In this document: in pieces, positions 1-5,292 of the stretch
Numbering within the stretch: the first letter of the stretch is position 1
How the letters are laid out: each line of letters opens with the position of its first letter
From: an uncultured Alistipes sp.
GTDB lineage: Bacteria; Bacteroidota; Bacteroidia; Bacteroidales; Rikenellaceae
Direction of reading: 5' to 3'
Length of the DNA stretch: 5,292 nt
NCBI GenBank assembly: GCA_900766655.1
Contig: CAAFWE010000207.1
Coordinates: 1 to 5,292, forward strand
The notes under the pieces: generated by a model
What the model was told of the DNA's origin: nothing
The model's input: only the letters and a program-made list of their open reading frames with translations
The model's database searches: none
Position numbers and translations under genes: made by a program

Positions 1-165
1 AGTTACAAACGATTTGACTTTATTCATCCCCTGAAAATCGTCGATGATTAGACTATTTTTGTGCGTTGCGAAGCGGCAGAAAGCGGAGCATACTTAGAAG
101 TATGTGAGCATTTATGCCACCAGCAAGGCGCAAAAAGAGTCAATCAGAACGATTTTCAAAGTGGA
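1..165. other. Non-coding or undetermined segment upstream of greA
   Basis: No confident gene lies here. Frame 1 is open from the left edge to a TAG at 49-51 and reads SYKRFDFIHPLKIVDD, so it could be the C-terminal tail of an upstream + strand gene; 16 codons are too few to decide. On the other strand an ATG at 27-25 follows a GGGG run and reads MNKVKSFVT to the edge, so a divergent gene leaving the window is also possible. A GTG-initiated frame from 61 to 273 is open, but it spans the palindrome at 66-133 and the greA promoter at 166-197 and ends in low-complexity hydrophobic sequence, so I do not call it a gene. A TAnnTTTG match occurs at 54-61 without a correctly spaced TTTG upstream. Confidence 0.4.
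66..133. repeat. Imperfect palindrome with three nested stems
   Basis: Three complementary pairs are nested in order. TTGCG (66-70) pairs with CGCAA (129-133), GGCA (75-78) pairs with TGCC (115-118), and CATACT (89-94) pairs with AGTATG (99-104) around a TAGA loop, with a further G-T pair at 88/105. The asymmetric unpaired stretches between the stems suggest a folded RNA, or a small palindromic intergenic element, rather than a simple terminator; no T-run follows. It ends about 30 bp upstream of the greA -33 box. It could be the 3' end of an upstream transcript, a dispersed repeat, or chance pairing. The pairing is seen directly; any function is inference. Confidence 0.4.
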
Positions 166-197
166 TTTGGCGAATTAAAATATTTGTCTTACCTTTG
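166..197 (+). promoter_or_regulatory. Bacteroidetes sigma-ABfr type promoter for greA
   Basis: A -33 TTTG at 166-169 is followed after exactly 20 nt by a perfect -7 box TAccTTTG at 190-197. This matches the known Bacteroidetes primary-sigma consensus TTTG/TAnnTTTG. Initiation would be expected near 202-205, giving greA an untranslated leader of roughly 90 nt (to 296). That leader contains a T-run at 248-254 and an AAAAAAGGTGAAA stretch at 263-275, which lies a little far from the ATG for a classical ribosome binding site. No other consensus-spaced promoter was found between here and greA. Confidence 0.75.
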
Positions 198-296
198 TGG
201 CGACAAAACAATTAGGGTTTCAATCTCGACGGGGTTGGAATTCTTTATTTTTTTGTTGCTTCAAAAAAGGTGAAACGATAAAAAGTAGATATATTT

Positions 297-770
297 ATGA
301 CACAGATCAATTACCTCACAGCAGAGGGTTACAAGAAGTTGAAAGATGAGCTCGACCATATGCGTTCGGTAGAGCGTCCAGCTGCGGCTGCGGCTATCGC
401 TGAGGCTCGCGACAAGGGCGACTTGTCGGAGAATGCGGAGTATGATGCTGCACGCGAGGCACAGGGCTTGCTCGAGATGCGTATCGCACAGCTCGAGGCT
501 ACACTCTCGAAATCGCGCGTTATCGACGAGAGCCAAATCAGCAAGGACAAGGTGCAGATCCTTAGCAAGGTGACGCTCCTCAACCACAACAACCGTCGCG
601 AGGTGGTCTACACCATCGTGTCGGAGAACGAGGCTAACCTCCGCGAGGGCAAGTTGGCTATCGGCACACCTATCGCCAAGGCTCTGCTCGGCAAGAAAAA
701 GGGTGAGGTTGTGGAGGTTACAGTACCTGCAGGCATCATCAAGTTCGAGATTCTCGATATCTCGATCTAA
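297..770 (+). CDS. greA: Transcription elongation factor GreA
   Basis: GreA binds in the secondary channel of RNA polymerase and stimulates cleavage of the 3' end of backtracked transcripts, rescuing stalled complexes in the cytoplasm. The 157-residue product is full length (E. coli GreA has 158). Residues 1-75 form the antiparallel coiled coil. The family signature DLSENAEYDAAREAQ lies at 42-56 and supplies the tip acids (D42 and E45) that help hold the catalytic metal. Residues about 80-157 form the FKBP-like domain, with the typical GTPIAKALLGKKKGEVVEV block at 123-141. The ATG at 297 is supported by the MTQINYLTAEGYKKL opening, typical of Bacteroidetes GreA. The gene appears to be transcribed alone, with its own promoter upstream and a hairpin terminator 28 nt after its stop. 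The family assignment is very secure. Confidence 0.97.
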   Translation: MTQINYLTAEGYKKLKDELDHMRSVERPAAAAAIAEARDKGDLSENAEYDAAREAQGLLEMRIAQLEATLSKSRVIDESQISKDKVQILSKVTLLNHNNRREVVYTIVSENEANLREGKLAIGTPIAKALLGKKKGEVVEVTVPAGIIKFEILDISI

Positions 771-797
771 TTAGACTAAGACAAAATACCACATTTT

Positions 798-836
798 GGG
801 GCTGCCTGACTCGCAAGAGTTGGTCCGCCCTCTTTT
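798..836 (+). terminator. Rho-independent terminator-like hairpin after greA
   Basis: The segment folds into one long imperfect hairpin. GGGGC (798-802) pairs with GCCCT (827-831). After two mismatches flanking a G804-C825 pair, C806 to C812 pairs with G817 to G823 (two G-T pairs included) around a GCAA tetraloop at 813-816. A short TTTT run at 833-836 follows. It sits between greA and the next gene, so it probably ends the greA transcript, perhaps incompletely because the T-run is short. Its presence argues against translation starting at the upstream in-frame ATG at 796. Confidence 0.6.
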
Positions 837-852
837 GATAAAATATATAGGT

Positions 853-2154
853 ATGAAAAAGCTTCTCGCACTCCTCATCGTGTTGCTCGCTTCGGCATCG
901 GTGGTGGTGGCTCAGCAGGTCTATCGCACCGAGTTTTCGGTCTTTGATCTCCGCGACGCTGCACTCAAGAACGACCACGCCAGCACAGAGCGATATATCC
1001 GCTTTGCGCCCAAACAGATTGAGATGGTAGACAATGTCGAGGTGGTAGGTCAGACTATCGATCTGCCCACCGCGTGGAGCGACTTCAACCTCTACCTCCA
1101 TCTGCAGAACTGCGGCAAGGCCTACCACGTGGTGGTCAACGAGCAGTTAGTCGGCTCGGTCGAGGATTCGATTACACCAACCGACTTTCTCCTCTCGCCC
1201 TATATCAAGCAGGGCAAGAACGAGATTTTGATTCTCCTTCAGCAGAGCAATGCGCCAGAGTTGGAGGCGGGTTCTCACAAGGTGGCAACGGAGCGTTTTG
1301 CTGGCTCGTACATCTTTGCACAGCACCGCAAGCATATCTACGACTACGATGCCCGCATCGTGCAGAAGGGTAAGACTCTCTCGCTTGAGCTGGATATTGT
1401 CGTGCGCAACGACTTCAACTTCGAGGAGCCTATACTTGTGGGTTACGACATCTACTCGCCCGAGAACAAGCTCATCGACTATGCTGTACGCGAGATGCAG
1501 GTGGCTGGTCGCAGCCTCGACACGCTGAAGATTCGCACCTCGCTTGGCGAGGAGAGCCGATTCCTGTGGAGCGCGACCAACCCAAAGCTCTACCGACTGA
1601 CTCTCTACACCAAGCGCGATGGCAAGCCTCGCGAGTATATCTCGTTCCGTCTCGGTGCTGGCGAGTCGACCTTTGCTGATGGTAAGATGCTACGCAATGG
1701 CAAGGCTATAGCGGTGAAGTCGGAGCGTTACAACGCTCGCAAGAGCTACAACGAGACACTTGCCGAGGTGAAGGCTCTCAAGGCTAAAGGTGTCAACACC
1801 CTTACGCCCGACAACCCACAGTCAGAGTGGTTCTACGACATCTGCGATGCGGTGGGACTCTATGTTGTGGAGCAGGCCAATATCAACCCGACCCACGAGA
1901 GCGAGAATCGCAAGTTGGGTGGTACTCCGTCGAACAATGTATTGCTTGCAGAGGAGTATCTTGCGCGTGTGAAGGCTATGTACTACCGCACACGCAACCA
2001 TTCGTGCATTGTGGCATACTCGCTCGGTGGCGAGAAGGCTGGCAATGGATACAATATGTACAAGGCCTATGAGTGGCTCAAGAGTGTAGAGGCAAAGCGT
2101 GCTGTCATCTGCCCTTCGGCCGACGGTGAGTGGAATAGTGACTTAGGATTTTAG
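853..2154 (+). CDS. Secreted GH2 beta-galactosidase-like protein, short and probably catalytically degenerate
   Basis: The ATG at 853 gives a clear signal peptide (KK then a hydrophobic stretch at 4-19, likely cleaved near A20/Q21). The in-frame ATG at 796 would add 19 residues encoded within the greA terminator and bury the signal peptide. The mature protein resembles glycoside hydrolase family 2: a jelly-roll carbohydrate-binding-like domain (about 22-165), an Ig-like sandwich (about 166-270, with LWSATNPKLYRLTLY), then the start of a TIM barrel (about 275-433). Barrel homology is visible in WFYDICDAVGLYVVEQANIN (326-345) and RTRNHSCIVAYSLGGE (379-394), matching the family blocks around WY-LCD-GLYVVDEANIE and RNHPSI-WSLGNE. 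E394 aligns with the acid/base glutamate, but the preceding Asn is Gly. The usual GVNRHEH block reads AVKSERYN (287-294), the RxSHYP block is not recognisable, and the protein stops about 40 residues after E394, before the expected nucleophile. GH2 enzymes are usually over 600 residues. It may be a non-catalytic sugar-binding relative or a decaying gene; its frame is intact. Confidence 0.8.
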   Translation: MKKLLALLIVLLASASVVVAQQVYRTEFSVFDLRDAALKNDHASTERYIRFAPKQIEMVDNVEVVGQTIDLPTAWSDFNLYLHLQNCGKAYHVVVNEQLVGSVEDSITPTDFLLSPYIKQGKNEILILLQQSNAPELEAGSHKVATERFAGSYIFAQHRKHIYDYDARIVQKGKTLSLELDIVVRNDFNFEEPILVGYDIYSPENKLIDYAVREMQVAGRSLDTLKIRTSLGEESRFLWSATNPKLYRLTLYTKRDGKPREYISFRLGAGESTFADGKMLRNGKAIAVKSERYNARKSYNETLAEVKALKAKGVNTLTPDNPQSEWFYDICDAVGLYVVEQANINPTHESENRKLGGTPSNNVLLAEEYLARVKAMYYRTRNHSCIVAYSLGGEKAGNGYNMYKAYEWLKSVEAKRAVICPSADGEWNSDLGF

Positions 2155-2195
2155 GGTCGTTAAGGTCGTTAGAGGCGTTAAGGTTTTTAATAACT
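2151..2195 (+). repeat. Phased 9-bp tandem repeat between two genes
   Basis: Five consecutive 9-nt units start at 2151, 2160, 2169, 2178 and 2187. Each begins with TTA; the first four approximate TTARGGTCG and the fifth keeps only TTAA. The array starts on the last Phe codon/stop of the GH2-like gene and ends on the base before the rlmH ATG. Because the unit is a multiple of three, the frame of the upstream gene meets a stop codon in every unit: TAG or TAA at 2152, 2161, 2170, 2179 and 2188, plus TAA at 2191. The spacer is therefore wholly repeat-derived. Slippage expansion is the simplest origin; a role in insulating or re-initiating translation is only a possibility. Confidence 0.75.
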
Positions 2196-2669
2196 ATGTG
2201 TATAGAATTGATTGTCGTAGGCAAGACCGATATGAAGGAGGTGAATGCGTTGGTCGAGATGTACTCCAAGCGCATAAACCACTATGCCAAGTTCAATATA
2301 ACCTACTTGGCCGACTTGCGTAACACCAAAAACCTCTCGGAGGAGCAGCAGAAGAGTGCCGAGGGCGCGATGTTGCTCAATGGCATCACCGCAGGCGACT
2401 ATGTAGTGCTGCTCGACGAGGCTGGCGAGGAGATGCGTAGCGTAGCCTTTGCACAGTGGTTGCAGAAGCGAATGAATAGCGGTGTACGACGATTGGTGCT
2501 GATGATTGGTGGCCCATATGGATTCTCGGAGGAGGTCTATGCGCGTGCCAATGGCAAGATATCGCTCTCGAAGATGACCTTCTCGCACCAGATTGTGCGA
2601 GCCATCTTCACCGAGCAGCTCTATCGCGCCTTCACCATCATCAAGGGCGAGCCCTACCATCACGAATAA
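2196..2669 (+). CDS. rlmH: 23S rRNA (pseudouridine1915-N3)-methyltransferase RlmH
   Basis: RlmH is a SPOUT (trefoil-knot) methyltransferase that uses SAM to methylate pseudouridine 1915 in helix 69 of 23S rRNA on assembled 70S ribosomes. The product is 157 residues (E. coli 155) and spans the whole family. Visible blocks are ELIVVGKT (4-11), the LLDEAGEEMRSVAFAQWL stretch (72-89), the SAM-binding knot loop IGGPYGF (104-110), the ISLSKMTFSHQIVRAIFTEQ block (122-141), and the C-terminal YRAFTIIKGEPYHHE (143-157). The family ends in PYH followed by a variable basic residue; here it is His where E. coli has Arg. The ATG at 2196 directly follows the 9-bp repeat array, with no strong Shine-Dalgarno sequence. 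No promoter was found in the 41-nt gap, so it may be read with the upstream gene. Confidence 0.97.
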   Translation: MCIELIVVGKTDMKEVNALVEMYSKRINHYAKFNITYLADLRNTKNLSEEQQKSAEGAMLLNGITAGDYVVLLDEAGEEMRSVAFAQWLQKRMNSGVRRLVLMIGGPYGFSEEVYARANGKISLSKMTFSHQIVRAIFTEQLYRAFTIIKGEPYHHE

Positions 2670-2698
2670 ATTTTTTTGAACACTCTAATATAAACACA

Positions 2699-2845
2699 AT
2701 GAAGAAGATTAACAACTATGCGGAGGGCTACAAGGCTCCTTCAATTGAGATTCACGCCGTAAAGGTAGAGGCGGGATTCGAGGCCAGCGTGCCAGGTGTT
2801 ACCATCAACCCTTGGGAGAGCGATAACGACTCCCTTACTCTCTAA
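2699..2845 (+). CDS. Small acidic protein of 48 residues, unknown function
   Basis: An ATG at 2699 opens a 48-codon frame ending at TAA 2843-2845. It is preceded by an A-rich leader (AATATAAACACA just before the ATG), the kind of Shine-Dalgarno-independent start that works well in Bacteroidetes. The product begins MKKINNYAEGYKAPSIEI, has an amphipathic middle (HAVKVEAGFEAS, 19-30), and ends in an acidic tail with NPWESDND at 37-44. It has no signal peptide, no cysteine and a net negative charge (five Glu, two Asp, four Lys). The order 'Y-aromatic-P-x-IE-x-V-x-x-E-x-GF-x-x-S ... PWE-D/N-rich tail' resembles, from memory, short ORFs that recur beside surface lipoprotein genes in Bacteroidales; this is unverified. 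The next gene's first ATG shares the last base of this stop, suggesting translational coupling. Function is unknown. Confidence 0.7.
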   Translation: MKKINNYAEGYKAPSIEIHAVKVEAGFEASVPGVTINPWESDNDSLTL

Positions 2846-5082
2846 TGTCAAACCCTCAAAAGAAGATGAAGAAGATGAAAAAGTTTATCCTTTCGTTGGG
2901 TTTGATTGCTATGGCATTCAGCCTTACAAATTGCTCGCAGGAGTACGATTTTGCCACTGTTGAGCAGAACAATTTCGAGATTTATGCCGCTGCGTCGCGT
3001 ACCACAAACGATGGCGTGAACACCCTCTGGGCAGCTGGTGATGCTATCAACCTCTTCCACGCTGTGGCTGGAGGTACAAGCTATGTGAACGATGGCGAAT
3101 TTAAGCTTGCTGACGCTACCACTGGTCAGTTCAAGGGCTCACTCAAGAGCGAACTTTCGGAGGAGAGCTACGACTGGTATGCGTGCTACCCTTACTCGTC
3201 GACACACAGCGAGCCAGGCGTAGGTCGTGCTTACATCATCGGCAACACCACAACCGTAGGTAAGCAGGAGCAGAGCGGCAACAACAGCACAGCACACCTC
3301 GCAGGCGATAAGTTCCCTCTCGTAGGCGCAGTGAAGGGCGTTGCCAATGGCGAGGCTCCAACCATCGTGATGCATCAGGCAGCTTCGGTGGCGAAGTTTA
3401 TCGTGAAGAACACTACCAACCAGGATATCACTGTGCGTAGCATCGAGATGAAGGCCGAGGGATATCACCTCACAGGTTACTTCTTCCTCAACTTCACCGA
3501 TATGGCGAAGTTCTCGTGCTCGCCAAAGAGTGGTGAGACATCCGACACAGCACTCCTCTCGGTGGCTAATGGCTCTGCTATCGCAGCGGGCGCACAGGCG
3601 GAGTTCTACCTCGCAGTAGCACCATTTGCTAAGGCCGAGGGCAGCGAGTTGAGCTTCACCGTAACCGCTGCTAGCAATGGTGGTACAGTAGCTACATGGA
3701 GCAAGAGCACCACCGTAGCTACCACCTTCACCGCAGGCAAGATGAAGGATATCACCCTTCCGTTTGCCGCTACATTCCTCACCGTACCTGTCGTTTCTAC
3801 CGAGGAGGAGCCATATCTCGTAGGCTTCGAGTCGTCGGAGGGCTTTAAGGCAAACTCTACATACAACAATACAACCATTGCCAAGACTGGCGCTACAGAT
3901 CAGCAGTGGGGAACAGTATATGGTACTCCTTCGACAACCGACCCAATCTCGGAATCGCAGTCGATGCAGATGCGTTGGTATACATCGGCAGCAAATAACA
4001 TTGGCTACACCCAGACTCTGTTTGCTCTCTCAACCGTAAAGAGCATATCGTTCAAGGCGGAAAATACCAACAATCTCAGTGTTAAGTTGTCGTATATGTT
4101 GCCGGGTGGCTCGTGGGTAGATGCCAAGACATTCACGCTCTCAACCACTACAACAACCTACACACACACCTTCGAAACAGCACTCGAGAATGCGCAGTTC
4201 AAGTTCACAATCGTATTGCCTTCGACTAAGCCAACTTCGACATCGAGACTTTATATCGACGATGTGAAGTTTACGGGCAATGCAACTGCCTTGAAGCCAA
4301 CCATCTCGGCAACAACGGGCGGTGCTACCAACATCGAGAGCGAGAGCGGTACAACTGCAACCTTGAATGGTTCGTATGTTGCTGAGAACACCACTGGCAG
4401 CGAGACTATCGCTTGCGGATTCGAGTGGAAGAGCGGCTCGGCTGCATACACCTCGGTGACTGCAACCAAGGCGGCATCGTTCTCGTACAACCTCACTGGC
4501 TTGACTGCTGGCACCACCTACACCTACCGCGCGTGGGCTTCACTCGATGGCGGCACCACTAAGGCGTATGGCGCAGAGGTGACTTTTGTGCCTACCAAGG
4601 CTGCTGGCGAGAGTGAGCCAAAGTGGACTCTTGTGAAGAATGTTTCGGAGCTTGCAGTTGGCGACCAGATTATCATCGCTGCAAAAGACGCAAACAATGC
4701 GATAAGCACAACTCAAAATGCCAATAACCGCGCTTCGGCCGCAATTACCAAGAGTAGCGACAAGAACACACTCAGCACTCCAAGCAGTAGTGTTCAGATT
4801 CTCACCTTGAAGTCGGGAAAGAATACAGGCACATTTGCGCTCTATACTGGCTCAGGCTACTTGTATGCAGCATCGTCTTCAAAGAACTATTTGAAAACGG
4901 AAACTACTTTGTCTGCAAATAGCTCTTGGACTATTACTATTGCATCGGATGGCGTAGCGACTATTAAGTCGAATGGCACATATACTAGAAACTGGTTGAG
5001 ATATAATTCGTCGAATAATCCACCACTTTTCGCTTGCTATAGCTCTGGTCAGGCAGATGTCGTGATCTACAAATTGAAATAA
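2845..5082 (+). CDS. Multidomain surface lipoprotein with N-terminal fimbrillin (Mfa)-like domain
   Basis: Probably an outer-membrane-anchored surface adhesin or ligand-binding protein. The lipobox LTNC places the lipidated Cys at residue 30 (counting from 2845); SQEYD follows, acidic near the +2 to +6 region associated with surface export in Bacteroidetes. Residues about 44-308 resemble the Mfa/FimA fimbrillin-like family: SRTTNDG (51-57), LWAAGDAINLF (61-71), YDWYACYPYSS (109-119), and FTAGKMKDITLPF (295-307). Residues about 322-480 look like a beta-sandwich (FESSEGF near 328; QWGTVYGTPSTT at 354-365; RLYIDDVKF at 468-476). Residues about 483-585 form an Fn3/Ig-like module (TGLTAGTTYTYRAW at 551-564). 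Residues about 593-745 form a C-terminal module with LAVGDQIIIAA and a terminal VVIYKLK, a layout seen in Bacteroidetes secreted proteins. No type IX sorting signal was recognised. In-frame ATGs at 2866 and 2875 also give good signal peptides. The GC-poorer codons of the last module differ from the fimbrillin part. A strong terminator follows. Confidence 0.85.
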   Translation: MSNPQKKMKKMKKFILSLGLIAMAFSLTNCSQEYDFATVEQNNFEIYAAASRTTNDGVNTLWAAGDAINLFHAVAGGTSYVNDGEFKLADATTGQFKGSLKSELSEESYDWYACYPYSSTHSEPGVGRAYIIGNTTTVGKQEQSGNNSTAHLAGDKFPLVGAVKGVANGEAPTIVMHQAASVAKFIVKNTTNQDITVRSIEMKAEGYHLTGYFFLNFTDMAKFSCSPKSGETSDTALLSVANGSAIAAGAQAEFYLAVAPFAKAEGSELSFTVTAASNGGTVATWSKSTTVATTFTAGKMKDITLPFAATFLTVPVVSTEEEPYLVGFESSEGFKANSTYNNTTIAKTGATDQQWGTVYGTPSTTDPISESQSMQMRWYTSAANNIGYTQTLFALSTVKSISFKAENTNNLSVKLSYMLPGGSWVDAKTFTLSTTTTTYTHTFETALENAQFKFTIVLPSTKPTSTSRLYIDDVKFTGNATALKPTISATTGGATNIESESGTTATLNGSYVAENTTGSETIACGFEWKSGSAAYTSVTATKAASFSYNLTGLTAGTTYTYRAWASLDGGTTKAYGAEVTFVPTKAAGESEPKWTLVKNVSELAVGDQIIIAAKDANNAISTTQNANNRASAAITKSSDKNTLSTPSSSVQILTLKSGKNTGTFALYTGSGYLYAASSSKNYLKTETTLSANSSWTITIASDGVATIKSNGTYTRNWLRYNSSNNPPLFACYSSGQADVVIYKLK
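2860..2877 (+). repeat. Two-unit 9-bp repeat carrying alternative start codons
   Basis: AAGAAGATG occurs twice back to back (2860-2868 and 2869-2877). Each copy contributes an in-frame ATG (2866, 2875) of the lipoprotein gene and encodes the MKKMKK opening of the signal peptide. With the overlapping ATG at 2845, three starts are available, and all keep the lipobox. The duplication is seen directly; which ATG is used cannot be decided from the sequence. Confidence 0.6.
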
Positions 5083-5119
5083 TAGCCAAAGCAGATAACC
5101 AACTGCTTAACGACAAAAC

Positions 5120-5150
5120 CGCACTCTCGTTTTGGGAGTGCGTTTTTTTT
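5120..5150 (+). terminator. Strong intrinsic terminator after the lipoprotein gene
   Basis: CGCACTCTC (5120-5128) pairs with GGGAGTGCG (5134-5142), giving nine pairs including one G-T, around a GTTTT loop. Eight T residues follow at 5143-5150. This is a textbook rho-independent terminator 37 nt after the lipoprotein stop. An A-rich stretch before the stem (5115-5118) could pair with part of the T-run, so weak activity from the opposite strand is possible. A smaller hairpin, AAGCAG (5089-5094) with CTGCTT (5103-5108), lies between the stop codon and this terminator. Confidence 0.93.
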
Positions 5151-5175
5151 GTGGCGAACTATCGATTTTTTTCGC

Positions 5176-5202
5176 ATTTTTTTTGCACAGTATTTTTTTT
5201 GC
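5176..5202 (+). repeat. Direct repeat of an 11-nt T-tract at the tRNA promoter
   Basis: The 11-mer ATTTTTTTTGC occurs at 5176-5186 and again at 5192-5202, 16 bp apart. Each copy ends in TTTG, but only the first lies at the correct distance from the -7 box. A further T7 run at 5166-5172 and the terminator T8 run at 5143-5150 make the whole stretch T-tract rich. It may act as a curved, UP-like upstream element for the tRNA promoter; this is inference. Confidence 0.5.
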
Positions 5203-5212
5203 CCTAAATTTG
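5182..5212 (+). promoter_or_regulatory. Consensus Bacteroidetes promoter for tRNA-Gly
   Basis: TTTG at 5182-5185, a 19-nt spacer, and TAAATTTG at 5205-5212 match the TTTG/TAnnTTTG consensus exactly. Initiation is expected at about 5217-5220, leaving a precursor leader of roughly 36-40 nt before the mature tRNA 5' end at 5256. The leader contains a possible 6-bp hairpin, GCAAAC (5218-5223) with GTTTGC (5234-5239). The promoter follows the lipoprotein terminator, so the tRNA is independently expressed. Confidence 0.85.
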
Positions 5213-5255
5213 CACCCGCAAACAAACAAAATGGTTTGCCTCGTTCAAAATAATT

Positions 5256-5292
5256 GCGGAAATAGCTCAGTTGGTAGAGCACAACCTTGCCA
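5256..5292 (+). tRNA. tRNA-Gly (GCC anticodon), 5' half, cut by the window edge
   Basis: The 5' half of a tRNA fits the cloverleaf exactly. The acceptor strand GCGGAAA lies at 5256-5262, followed by TA at 5263-5264. The D stem GCTC (5265-5268) pairs with GAGC (5277-5280) around loop AGTTGGTA. The anticodon stem strand CAACC lies at 5282-5286, then TT, anticodon GCC at 5289-5291, and A37 at 5292. GCC reads GGC/GGU glycine codons. The 3' half (variable arm, T arm and acceptor 3' strand) lies outside the window, so integrity and any attachment site at the 3' end cannot be judged. Confidence 0.95.

Overview
The window looks like chromosome from a gut-type Bacteroidales bacterium. Two promoters match the Bacteroidetes primary-sigma consensus (TTTG, about 19-20 nt, TAnnTTTG). 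The translated genes include a fimbrillin (Mfa/FimA)-like lipoprotein and a Bacteroidetes-type GH2-related secreted protein, and Shine-Dalgarno sequences are weak or absent. A Rikenellaceae/Alistipes-like or Prevotella-like source is plausible, but the family cannot be fixed from this sequence. All convincing genes lie on the + strand.

Layout. Positions 1-165 hold no confident gene; they include a possible C-terminal tail of an upstream gene (1-51) and an imperfect palindrome (66-133). A promoter at 166-197 drives greA (297-770), which is closed by a hairpin terminator (798-836). Next is a 433-residue secreted protein with a GH2 beta-galactosidase-like fold (853-2154). Its usual catalytic signatures are eroded and it ends before the region that carries the nucleophile. 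Its stop codon opens a phased array of 9-bp repeats (2151-2195) that runs exactly to the start codon of rlmH (2196-2669). A 48-codon ORF follows (2699-2845). Its stop codon shares one base with the first possible ATG of a 745-codon multidomain surface lipoprotein (2845-5082). A strong intrinsic terminator (5120-5150), a T-tract-rich segment and a perfect Bacteroidetes promoter (5182-5212) then lead into tRNA-Gly(GCC), cut by the right edge at 5292.

How the parts relate. greA (transcript rescue), rlmH (23S rRNA methylation) and tRNA-Gly are core information-processing genes. The accessory cargo lies between them: the degenerate GH2-like protein, and the small ORF plus fimbrillin-like lipoprotein. 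The small ORF and the lipoprotein look like a translationally coupled pair and are the best candidates for something little described. The GH2-like protein is the best candidate for a non-catalytic derivative of an enzyme. No CRISPR array, insertion sequence, transposase or phage gene was seen.
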